From: Nostoc sp. NMS9
GTDB taxonomy: Bacteria; Cyanobacteriota; Cyanobacteriia; Cyanobacteriales; Nostocaceae
DNA length: 64,000 nt
Reading direction: 5' to 3'
NCBI RefSeq assembly: GCF_017114995.1
Contig: NZ_JABXKL010000054.1
Location: 49,071-113,070 of the forward strand
A program made the position numbers and the translations under genes. Numbering within the stretch: position 1 is the stretch's first letter; each line of letters begins with the position of its first letter. The notes under the pieces were generated by a model. The model did not search any database, was not told the origin of the DNA, and worked only from the letters and a program-made list of their open reading frames with translations. Below are positions 7,657 through 15,954 of the stretch, one piece after another.

Positions 7657-9495
7657 ATGAGCCTGTGCATCAATCCTAACTGCCAAAATACTGATAACCC
7701 TGATAATTTACTACGCTGTCAAAGCTGTGGCTCTGAATTGCTGCTAGAAGGGTGTTATCGAGTAACACGACATATAGGCAAAGGTGGCTTTGCTAAAACA
7801 TTTGAGGTAAGTGACAGTGGCAAGCTAAAAATTTTGAAGGTTCTTATACTCAAGGAAGCTAAAGCAGTATCACTTTTTCAGCAAGAAGCTGAAGTTTTAA
7901 AGCGACTAAATCATCCAGGAATTCCTAATGCTGAGGAATATTTCAAGTTTTTTCCTCAAAATAGCCAAGAGGCAGTTCATTGTTTAATAATGGATAAAAT
8001 TGATGGAGAAAATTTATACGAATGGTTAGAAAAACGTGGTAATCGTCCCATCAGTGAAAAGCAAGCAGTCTTTTGGTTAACGCAGTTGACGAATATTTTA
8101 CACAAAGTACATCAGCAGCAGTTTTTCCATCGGGATATAAAACCTTCAAACATTATGCTAACTGCTGATGGACAGTTGGTATTAATCGACTTTGGTATAG
8201 CACGGGAAATTACCGGAACCTATGAGAAAAAACAAGCAGCAGGTCAAATCACAAAATTTGTTTCTGATGGCTATGCTCCATTAGAGCAAATCAATGGTCA
8301 TGCTGTTCCGCAATCGGATTTCTTTGCTTTGGGTCGTACTTTTGTCCATTTGCTGACAGGAAAATATCCTCTTGATCTGATGGATGACCCGTATGGCGAT
8401 CCATATACTGCTGATCTAAACTGGCGTGTTGAGGCTAATCAGATATCTCCTTTGTTAGCAGATTTTATAGATCATCTAATGATGCGATCAGTAAAGGATC
8501 GCCCAGCCAATACCCAAGCAATATTGGAAAGGTTGGTAGAAATTAATGAAACTTTATATCCCGCGAAATTAACGAAATCAGAGTCTGTCAAACCATTACC
8601 AACAGTCAATGGGCAAATATTTTTTTTAGAACGCACTCTTGGTAGTTGGTACTCTGGACATTCTGACGTTGTTCGGACTTTAGCAATTAGTCCAGATGGG
8701 CAGACTTTGGTTAGTGGAGGTGATGACAAGACAATTAAAGTATGGAACCTGTATAGTGCTGAGGAAATTAAAACCATTACACCGCATTCAACACAAGTAT
8801 TTGTTCTAGCAATTAGCCCAGACGGGCAAACTCTAGTTAGTGATAGTGACGACCCAGAAATTAAGTTATTTAGCATGACAACTGGTCAACCAATTCTTAC
8901 AATAACTGGGCATTCAGAATTTATTACTTCTTTAGCAATCAGTCCAGATGGACAAATGTTGGTTAGTGGCAGTCATGATAAAACAGTAAAAGTTTGGAAT
9001 TTGCATAATGGAAAATAAATTAGTACTTTAGCTACATATTCAGAGCATGTGACTTGTGTGGCAATCAGCCCTGATGGTCGTACTGTAGTTAGCGGTAGTG
9101 CAGACAAAACAATACGGATATGGCCAAAACGCATTCTAACCGGGCATTCAGCGTGCATTAATTGTGTTGCCATTAGCCCAGATTCTCAAATACTAGTTAG
9201 TGGTAGCGATGACAAAACAATAAATGTATGGAACCTCAATACTGGGGAGAAAATTTGTACTCTTGTAGGACATACAGGACTAGTTTTGAGCGTAGCATTC
9301 AGTCCCAACGGTAAGAATTTAGTGAGTGGCGGTGATGACGGAAAAATTAAACTTTGGGATCTCAGTACTAAAGAAGATATTTGCACTCGAAATGGGCATT
9401 CAGGTGATGTAAATGCACTTGTATTTAGCCTTGATGGACAAATTTTTATCAGCGGTGGTGGGGACAATATGATCAAGATGTGGCGAATATACTAG
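7657..9495 (+). pseudogene. Serine/threonine kinase with WD40 repeats, interrupted by one in-frame stop
   Basis: The frame runs for 612 codons with a single TAA at 9016-9018 (codon 454). Residues 4-24 form a four-Cys ribbon (CxxxxC...CxxC). The kinase domain follows: glycine loop near 41, K61, HRDIKPSN at 158, DFG at 178. From about 330 come WD40 repeats, each starting SPDGQ and ending near VWNL. The stop falls in a blade (NGK-stop-ISTL) whose neighbours have Glu or Gln there, and WD40 repeats resume in the same frame from 9019 to 9495. So a kinase with about three blades (7657-9018) is probably made, and the remaining blades are lost unless there is readthrough. A start inside 9049-9495 is possible but has no clear ribosome-binding site. 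Confidence 0.8.
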
Positions 9496-9597
9496 CTTGA
9501 GACTAGATTCACAGACCTATTTATGTGAATTGAGAAGTTACTAATTAATTTTAGACACTGATAAATAAGAAGGATCGCTCAATCTATGTACAATTTT

Positions 9598-9633
9598 AAA
9601 GCGATGTCTACGACGAGCTACGCTTACGCAATC
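9598..9633 (+). repeat. Dispersed palindromic repeat of GCGATGTCTACGACGGGCTACGC type
   Basis: The segment is a copy of a short imperfect-palindrome repeat found many times in Nostoc genomes. Other copies or variants in this window are at about 37328 (inverted), 43433 and 58251, and inside genes at 1095 and 15226. It lies just upstream of the peroxiredoxin gene. Confidence 0.75.
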
Positions 9634-9647
9634 TCTCACACCTCATC

Positions 9648-10127
9648 ATGAACAACATTCCCCAAGTCGGACAACCAGCGCTAGATTTCTCTACTCCTGA
9701 CCAAAATGGCAATGCAGTCACTCTCGACGACCTCAGCAGTCAGTGGGTTGTCCTCTACTTCTACCCCAAAGATGACACACCCGGTTGTACCACCGAAGCG
9801 AAAGATTTCACCGAGTTGTATCAAGACTTCAGCGAACTGGGAGCAAAAATCTTAGGCGTAAGTCCAGATTTGGGTAAATCTCATTGTAAATTTATCAGCA
9901 AACATAACTTGTCAATCACCCTTTTAAGTGACCCAGAACATATTTTAACAGAAGCCTACGGTGCTTGGCGCTTAAAAAAATTTATGGGCAAAGAATATAT
10001 GGGTATTGTTCGCTCAACTTTTTTAATTTCACCTGATAAAATTATTGTCTATGCTTGGCCTAATGTAAAAACAAAAGGTCATGCTCAGGCAGTTTTAACT
10101 AAATTGCAGGAATTAGCAGCCACTTAA
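9648..10127 (+). CDS. Peroxiredoxin of the BCP/PrxQ type
   Basis: 159 residues, the normal length for this family. The peroxidatic cysteine lies in the motif YPKDDTPGCTTEAKDF. In classical PrxQ a resolving cysteine stands five residues later, but here that place is Lys; a second cysteine in KSHCKF, about 35 residues on, could serve instead, as in another BCP subgroup. The enzyme reduces peroxides with electrons from thioredoxin, in the cytosol or near thylakoids. It stands alone, with an ATG following a dispersed repeat. Confidence 0.9.
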   Translation: MNNIPQVGQPALDFSTPDQNGNAVTLDDLSSQWVVLYFYPKDDTPGCTTEAKDFTELYQDFSELGAKILGVSPDLGKSHCKFISKHNLSITLLSDPEHILTEAYGAWRLKKFMGKEYMGIVRSTFLISPDKIIVYAWPNVKTKGHAQAVLTKLQELAAT

Positions 10128-10201
10128 TGCAACTGGATGCTAGAAACTGCTAGCGTGATAATTAAAGTCAGGAATTAGACTTTTTGCAAGTTTAAATAAA
10201 C

Positions 10202-10858
10202 ATGATTCAAGTCATCCAAGCCCAAAATGTCACTCTTGCCTACTTAAAGAAAAAATTTGCTCTATACAAATCTGAAGATGAGCAATTTTTTACAGAGTGG
10301 TTTGACTACATCCCTGAAATGTCTGAATTAGAAAAGCAATATTTAGACAGAGTTAAAAATAACTATTTCAACGTCCTTGAAAATGCTCCTCTTTTAGAAG
10401 AAGCAGTAAAGTTGGTAGTGTTATCTCCATTGCTAGATTTAGCTGGTTTTTATCGTCCTCCTTTTTATATCGCTACAGAAGAAAGTATAGAGATTAGCGA
10501 ACAAGTTATCATTGATAATGAATTAAACGCCGAACAAAGTAAAGAAATCATTAAAGGTAAAATTGATGTCTTGGTTCTCCAAGAGCAGCTATGGTTACTG
10601 ATAATTGAATCTAAGAGGTCTAGTTTTTCCTTGGCAAAGGCGATTCCTCAAGCTTTGACTTATATGTTGGCAAATCCTCAGCCTGAGCATCCTGCATATT
10701 CCTTAGTAATGAATGGAGAAGATTTCCAATTTATTAAGTTGATAAAACAAGATAAACCAATGTATGCTTTATCTGATAAATTCACTTTATATAAACATGA
10801 TAATGAATTATATAAAGTTTTGAATATATTAAAAAAAATCGGTCAAGTTTTAAATTAA
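10202..10858 (+). CDS. PD-(D/E)XK nuclease-like protein, tandem copy 1
   Basis: 218 residues. The core IDVLVLQEQLWLLIIESKRSS gives D122, E136 and K138 in the spacing of a PD-(D/E)XK nuclease fold. The family is common in cyanobacteria and is often labelled type I restriction-like, but this protein has no helicase or specificity domain and no methylase neighbour. Copy 2 (11052-11678) is a clear paralogue that begins with almost the same residues (IQAQNV.LAYL). Copy 1 has an extra stretch of about ten residues (around 101-112) before the catalytic core. A role in DNA defence or repair is plausible but unproven. Confidence 0.65.
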   Translation: MIQVIQAQNVTLAYLKKKFALYKSEDEQFFTEWFDYIPEMSELEKQYLDRVKNNYFNVLENAPLLEEAVKLVVLSPLLDLAGFYRPPFYIATEESIEISEQVIIDNELNAEQSKEIIKGKIDVLVLQEQLWLLIIESKRSSFSLAKAIPQALTYMLANPQPEHPAYSLVMNGEDFQFIKLIKQDKPMYALSDKFTLYKHDNELYKVLNILKKIGQVLN

Positions 10859-10918
10859 TTATCTTTGCTCTTTCTATATAGTCGTATGTCAAATTTAAAT
10901 TGATAGGTAAGCAACTTC

Positions 10919-10967
10919 GTAGTAAGGACTTCAGTCCTTATTTCCTAAGCACTAAAGTGCTTACTAC
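10919..10967. repeat. 49-bp element with terminal inverted repeats
   Basis: The element begins GTAGTAAG and ends CTTACTAC, and holds two internal palindromes (AAGGACTTCAGTCCTT and AAGCACTAAAGTGCTT). A partly decayed copy lies at 38107-38155, starting with the same GTAGTAAG and keeping one palindrome. It sits in the gap between the two tandem nuclease-like genes. It is probably a dispersed hairpin repeat rather than a terminator, since no T-run follows. Confidence 0.7.
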
Positions 10968-11051
10968 AAACTCTCAAAACTATCTTGACAGACCATTAGG
11001 TTAATACTGTAATAGTGTCATAATATTGATATAGCATCTTTGAAATGAATT

Positions 11052-11678
11052 ATGGTTCAATTTATCCAAGCACAAAATGTCGGGCTTGCCTATTTGGAAG
11101 AAAAATTTAGTCTACAGCTAGCCGAAGATGAGGCATTCTTCAGAGAATGGTTTGAAAATTTACCGGAAATTACAGATTTAGAAAAGCCAGATTTAGACAA
11201 AGTAAAGCTTCATTTCCTCCGTTTAGTCAAGCGTCCCCCTTTGTCAGAAGAAACGGTGAAATTAGTAGTTTTATCTCCTTTACTCAATTTAGCTGGATTT
11301 TATGATGAGCCTTTTTATATAAGAGGCGAACAATCAATAGAAATTTCTGCGGAAGATGAAGGAGAAATTATTAGAGGTAGAATTGATGTTTTAGTTATTC
11401 AAGAACAATTCTGGTTGTTAGTAATTGAATCTAAAAGGTCTAGCTTTTCTCTTTTAGAAGCCATACCTCAAGCACTTGTTTATATGCTTGCTAATCCTAG
11501 TCAAGACAAACCTGCTTTTGGATTAGTAACAAATGGTAGTGATTTTATTTTCCTGAAACTTACCAAAGAAAATCAGCCAAAGTATGCTATGTCTGACCAA
11601 TTTACACTTTTGAAACGAGAAAGTGAACTGTATCAGGTTCTAAGTGTATTAAAAAATTTGACTCAAATTTTGAGTTAA
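11052..11678 (+). CDS. PD-(D/E)XK nuclease-like protein, tandem copy 2
   Basis: 208 residues, paralogous along its length to the gene at 10202-10858. The catalytic-type residues are D112, E126 and K128 in IDVLVIQEQFWLLVIESKRSS. The C-terminal part (AFGLVTNGSDFIFLKL) also matches copy 1. The stop lies 7 bases before the ATG of the cysteine desulfurase, so the two are probably on one transcript. Function is inferred from the fold motif only. Confidence 0.65.
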   Translation: MVQFIQAQNVGLAYLEEKFSLQLAEDEAFFREWFENLPEITDLEKPDLDKVKLHFLRLVKRPPLSEETVKLVVLSPLLNLAGFYDEPFYIRGEQSIEISAEDEGEIIRGRIDVLVIQEQFWLLVIESKRSSFSLLEAIPQALVYMLANPSQDKPAFGLVTNGSDFIFLKLTKENQPKYAMSDQFTLLKRESELYQVLSVLKNLTQILS

Positions 11679-11685
11679 TAAAATT

Positions 11686-12843
11686 ATGTCTATTCGTCCT
11701 ATATACCTTGATTGTTACGCTACTACACCCGTAGATGAACGAGTACTACCAGCAATGCTCCCCTACTTCACAGAAAAATTTGGCAACCCAGCAAGTATTA
11801 GTCATGTTTATGGTTGGGAATCAGAAGCTGCTGTAAAGCAAACGCGAGAAATTTTAGCAGCAGCAATCAACGCCACACCAGAAGAAATTGTCTTTACGAG
11901 TGGTGCAACAGAAGCAAATAATTTGGCTATAAAAGGTGTTGCCGAAGCTTATTTTAAAAAAGGTCAGCATATTATTACTGTTGCCACTGAACATAGTGCA
12001 GTAATTGATCCTTGTAATTATTTAAAAAGTCTTGGTTTTGAAATTACTATTCTCCCTGTCCAAAAAGATGGATTGATTGATTTAACTGAGTTAAAAAAAG
12101 CTTTACGTCCTGAGACAATTTTGGTATCGGTGATGGCTGCAAATAACGAAATTGGCGTGTTACAGCCTTTGGCAGAAATTGGGGAAATGTGCCATGAACA
12201 CCAAATCCTATTCCACACAGATGCCGCCCAAGCTATTGGTAAAATTCCCTTAGATGTGCAAGCGATGAAAATTGACTTAATGTCGCTAACAGCACATAAA
12301 GTATATGGGCCCAAAGGTATTGGAGCGCTGTACGTCCGCAGACGCAATCCCAGAGTGCAACTGGCTCCTCAGCAGCACGGCGGTGGACATGAACGGGGGA
12401 TGCGTTCTGGTACATTGTATACACCACAAATTGTCGGCTTTGGGAAAGCTGTAGAAATCGCTTTGGCTGAACAAGAGACAGAAACCCAACGCCTCACCCA
12501 GTTAAGACAAAAATTGTGGGAAAAGCTTTCGCAAGTTGAAGGAATTCATCTTAACGGACATCCTCAACAGCGATTGGCGGGAAACTTGAATATCAGTGTT
12601 GAGGGAGTGGATGGAGCCGCACTTTTGCTAGGATTACAGCCAGTAATGGCAGTTTCTTCTGGTTCTGCTTGCTCGTCAGCAAATACTGCACCTTCCCATG
12701 TTCTTACAGCATTGGGACATTCAGAAAAGCTAGCTTATACCTCAGTAAGGTTTGGTATTGGACGGTTCAATACAGAAGAGGAGATTGATATTGTGGCGAA
12801 ACACGCGATCGCTACCATTCAAAGTTTACAAAATAAACGGTAA
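11686..12843 (+). CDS. Cysteine desulfurase (IscS/NifS family)
   Basis: 385 residues, typical length. It removes sulfur from L-cysteine, using PLP, for Fe-S clusters and other thio-compounds. The PLP lysine is K205 in SLTAHKVYGPKG; the sulfur-accepting cysteine is C329 in SSGSACSSA; HSAVIDP and ETILVSVMAANNEIG are further family motifs. The enzyme looks intact and most like IscS/NifS of group I. It follows the second nuclease-like gene by 7 bases. No nif, isc or dnd/ssp modification genes are in the window, so the recipient pathway is open. Confidence 0.92.
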   Translation: MSIRPIYLDCYATTPVDERVLPAMLPYFTEKFGNPASISHVYGWESEAAVKQTREILAAAINATPEEIVFTSGATEANNLAIKGVAEAYFKKGQHIITVATEHSAVIDPCNYLKSLGFEITILPVQKDGLIDLTELKKALRPETILVSVMAANNEIGVLQPLAEIGEMCHEHQILFHTDAAQAIGKIPLDVQAMKIDLMSLTAHKVYGPKGIGALYVRRRNPRVQLAPQQHGGGHERGMRSGTLYTPQIVGFGKAVEIALAEQETETQRLTQLRQKLWEKLSQVEGIHLNGHPQQRLAGNLNISVEGVDGAALLLGLQPVMAVSSGSACSSANTAPSHVLTALGHSEKLAYTSVRFGIGRFNTEEEIDIVAKHAIATIQSLQNKR

Positions 12844-12885
12844 GCATGAAAGCTAGCAAAGCCTCTTTTTTGGGCAATCGCTTAT

Positions 12886-14667
12886 TTAGGAATAGATATT
12901 ATCTATGCGATTGCCCATATCAAAAATATTAAATTCAATCCCGTCTAACTTCAGCCTCAAAGCCTCTAGTAAGAGGTTTACCCTTTCTTCAATAAAAATG
13001 CTTAGGGCGTATTCAGGAAGTGCATCGGCTCTTGACCATTCAAGAAGGATCGTAGGTATAAGATGAGAACGTAGCACTATCTCTAAACCAGGCTCGTCAT
13101 ATTCTTTCAGATAATTTAACGGATTTTTATCGCTAATTTTCAAATTAGTTATTTGAGACAGATAAGCAATATTCATCAAACTATCAGATTCTATTTGGCT
13201 AGCAATGCCACTCTGCTTAACAAAGTTAACTGGAAATATATGGTGCAAGTTAGGCTTATCTGTTAGCTGATAATAAACATCAGACAAAACATCTCTATGA
13301 GGTTTTGCCCAATCTTGTGGCTTTTGATTCGCATAAAGTGATAGTATCGCTCTGGATAAGCGACCTCTATAACTGTAAAAAGATTTTCTTATCGAATTCT
13401 TATCAATATCAAATTGATTGAATGAGTAAGTACTATTAGCCTTTTGTTGATTAACAAAGTCTATATGTTGCCATAGGTGAGTAGTGTTTGTTAGTAAATC
13501 TGCACTATGAAAACTATAATACCAAAAATATTTATTTAGAAAACTATAATCTGGTTTATCATTCCGATAAAAATATGCTGTAATAGTCAGATATAAATAT
13601 CGGTAAGGAATTAATCTTCCACCCTTAATATGCAAACAATTATCAAAGAAATCAAAAGTTTTAGCAACCGCTTTCTGAAAATTAGACCATACAGCTTCAA
13701 TATGCTCTGTTTTTAGCTCATTAAGATACTTGTCAGTAATATTTTGTATGCCTGCATCAGGAAATGTAAGTTTTACTACTACAGCTAGCATTTGTAGCAA
13801 TGTCCAATCATCAATAGTCGCATATTGACTGCTAGCAATCGACTCTCTAAAATTATTAATTAATTCACGAAGGTAAAACCCAGAAATATTATTCTTTTTG
13901 TCCTCAACCCGAAAAGTTTTAGCTACCACGATATCAAAGATATCCAAGGGTTTACCAGCTTGATTAATTCGCTCAAATATTTGGCAGACTTCTGCAACTT
14001 CAATACCGCGTAATTCAATGAAAGAAATTTTATAATTATATAATGCTTCCCTAATCCTTCTCAATTGTTGCATATAGGGATTTTCAAAGTCGCCATGTCC
14101 ATTTTTATGAAGATTCCTTTCTATTTCTCCAGAATTTTTAATAATATCTATTAAACTAACAATAAGTTTTTCTTCATAACGTTTTTTCTTGCCACTATTA
14201 GCTTTTATTTTACCATTATTATCATCAATCTCATCCCAAAATAAAAATCGTTTTGTGTAACTTATATTATCCGTTGAATCTGTGAATTCAACTGTTAAGT
14301 CTATATATAGTGTTGGATCAAAGTTCTCCTTTTTCTCAATCTTTCCTCCATATATTGATGTTAAAAGAGCAGTTGTTCTTTGTTGTCCATCTAAAATATA
14401 CTGGTATTCATTAGAGTGAAAATCTTCAGCAAATTTGATCCCTCCTATTTGTCTATGACTTTCTAATTGTGTGCTGGTTTTCCAAATTAAAATACTTCCT
14501 AAAGGGTAAAATTTATAAATACTATCCCAAAGTTTTTTAACATTCTCTTTCTCCCAGACCACATCTCGTTGAAAAGTCGGAATTTGATACCTTTTAGCTA
14601 GGAGATTTTCTAAATAGGTAGTAATACTGTGACCATCCGGCTTAATGCGATCAGCGTATGTAAACAT
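12886..14667 (-). CDS. DUF262/HNH protein, GmrSD-like
   Basis: 593 residues. The N-terminal DUF262 domain shows IPTFQRDVVW at 29-38 and DGQQRTTA at 93-100, the ParB/Srx-like nucleotide-binding motif of GmrS. The C-terminal part has NLHHIFPVNF near 473 followed by MNIAYLSQITN, an HNH (DUF1524-like) nuclease signature as in GmrD. Proteins of this build cut modified phage DNA in type IV restriction and in the SspE and BrxU defence proteins. The gene stands alone, convergent with the cysteine desulfurase. Its base composition is AT-rich compared with flanking metabolic genes, which would fit horizontal acquisition. Confidence 0.8.
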   Translation of the reverse strand: MFTYADRIKPDGHSITTYLENLLAKRYQIPTFQRDVVWEKENVKKLWDSIYKFYPLGSILIWKTSTQLESHRQIGGIKFAEDFHSNEYQYILDGQQRTTALLTSIYGGKIEKKENFDPTLYIDLTVEFTDSTDNISYTKRFLFWDEIDDNNGKIKANSGKKKRYEEKLIVSLIDIIKNSGEIERNLHKNGHGDFENPYMQQLRRIREALYNYKISFIELRGIEVAEVCQIFERINQAGKPLDIFDIVVAKTFRVEDKKNNISGFYLRELINNFRESIASSQYATIDDWTLLQMLAVVVKLTFPDAGIQNITDKYLNELKTEHIEAVWSNFQKAVAKTFDFFDNCLHIKGGRLIPYRYLYLTITAYFYRNDKPDYSFLNKYFWYYSFHSADLLTNTTHLWQHIDFVNQQKANSTYSFNQFDIDKNSIRKSFYSYRGRLSRAILSLYANQKPQDWAKPHRDVLSDVYYQLTDKPNLHHIFPVNFVKQSGIASQIESDSLMNIAYLSQITNLKISDKNPLNYLKEYDEPGLEIVLRSHLIPTILLEWSRADALPEYALSIFIEERVNLLLEALRLKLDGIEFNIFDMGNRIDNIYS

Positions 14668-14775
14668 TGAATTAACCTTACCTAACTTTGAGTAAATATC
14701 AAGCTTGATGTGTGAATTTTACTTGTTTTAGTAAAATTCCATACAAGGTTAACTGATATTTAATTAAGTGGCAAC

Positions 14776-15735
14776 TCAAATTTTAGAAAATCTCTGCAAC
14801 CTTTCTTCCATGCCAACGTTGCCCTGTAAGCCTCCTGTGTGTACCAGCAACAAGCGATCGCCTTTACAAAAAAATCCGTGCTGTAGTAAATCCATTACTC
14901 CGTAAAACATTTTGGCGGTATATACGTAATCAAGAGGTACGCCATGTTCCTGTGTAAACTGTTGGCTGAACAGTATTAACTCATTGTTCACCTTTGCATA
15001 GCCGCTGAAATGATAATCACATACCAATTCCCAGGAAGCGGGAGAACTATATGGTGTGGGTAAATCAGAGGCGAGGTAATTTGTCAACAAACTTTCGATT
15101 TCTTGGGCAAGAAATGCCCCATTTTTTAAGACGGAAAAAGCGATCGCTCTTTGTCCTTCATGCAACGAAAGCGCAATCCCTGCTAGTGTGGTAGCTGTAC
15201 CGGATGCTACGCATATATGATCAAATGCGTAGGCGTAGCCAGCCGTAGGCATCGCACGATCAATTATCTCTGTGCAACCGCGCACACCATTTAAATTACT
15301 CCCGCCTTCGGGAATGATAAACACCTCACCGAAACGTTGTCGCAGATATTCCTCTAACGCTGGTGTGTTGCGCTGTCGATACATCTCACGGTTCAGATAG
15401 ACAAGCTGCATACCCTGTTGTACAGCAAAAGTCAGCGTCGGGTTTAATGGTAGCCTCTCCTCGCCACGAATTACACCAATAGTACGAAAACCGAAAAGAT
15501 TACCAGCAGCCGCAGTTGCATAGATGTGATTAGAATAAGCGCCGCCAAAAGTAAGCAGCGTTGTGAAATTTTTCTCCTTCGCCTCCAGAAGATTGTATTT
15601 CAGCTTAAACCACTTGTTGCCGTTAACCAAGGGGTGCATGAGATCGAGGCGCAGCACATACAGATCAACACCTGCGCGACGGGCGATTTCGCTGTTGATT
15701 TGTTGTAGAGGAGGAGCAATAAAGGTTAACGACAT
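14776..15735 (-). CDS. PLP-dependent D-cysteine desulfhydrase / ACC deaminase family
   Basis: 319 residues. The PLP lysine is probably K41 in NGNKWFKLKYNL; FGGAYSNHIYATAAAG and VASGTATTLAGIALS are the phosphate-binding motifs of the family. Members deaminate ACC or break down D-cysteine; motifs alone do not decide which. Within the gene, bases 15226-15255 are a copy of a dispersed Nostoc repeat read in frame as MPTAGYAYA, just before the strand leading to VASGT. It keeps the frame and lies in a likely surface loop, so the enzyme may still be active. The gene is followed by the convergent DUF262 gene. Confidence 0.82.
   Translation of the reverse strand: MSLTFIAPPLQQINSEIARRAGVDLYVLRLDLMHPLVNGNKWFKLKYNLLEAKEKNFTTLLTFGGAYSNHIYATAAAGNLFGFRTIGVIRGEERLPLNPTLTFAVQQGMQLVYLNREMYRQRNTPALEEYLRQRFGEVFIIPEGGSNLNGVRGCTEIIDRAMPTAGYAYAFDHICVASGTATTLAGIALSLHEGQRAIAFSVLKNGAFLAQEIESLLTNYLASDLPTPYSSPASWELVCDYHFSGYAKVNNELILFSQQFTQEHGVPLDYVYTAKMFYGVMDLLQHGFFCKGDRLLLVHTGGLQGNVGMEERLQRFSKI
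15226..15255 (-). repeat. Dispersed repeat inside the desulfhydrase gene
   Basis: Read on the minus strand, this is GCGATGCCTACGG followed by CTGGCTACGCCTACGCA, the same imperfect palindrome that occurs between genes elsewhere in the window. It adds residues that relatives of this enzyme family are not expected to have at this place. The insertion keeps the reading frame. Confidence 0.65.
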
Positions 15736-15954
15736 GCGTAAACATTCTAACTTAGAATTTACATTCTCTCACGTTCATTATTGAACATAAAAGTAATGAT
15801 AAACATTGAGTAATTCAATGGTAAATCCATGTAAATCAAGAATAAATCTTTCTGATGATTAGCTTTAGAAATTGGCATTTTACTAATTGAGTGTTTCAGG
15901 TAAATATAGAAACATAACACTCGCTCCAGATAATATTCTTTTTGGAGAAAAGAA

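Noticed and set aside
10202..14667. A complete phosphorothioation (Dnd/Ssp) system
   Set aside because: No dndB-E or sspB-D genes are present; only the desulfurase and a DUF262 protein could belong to one.
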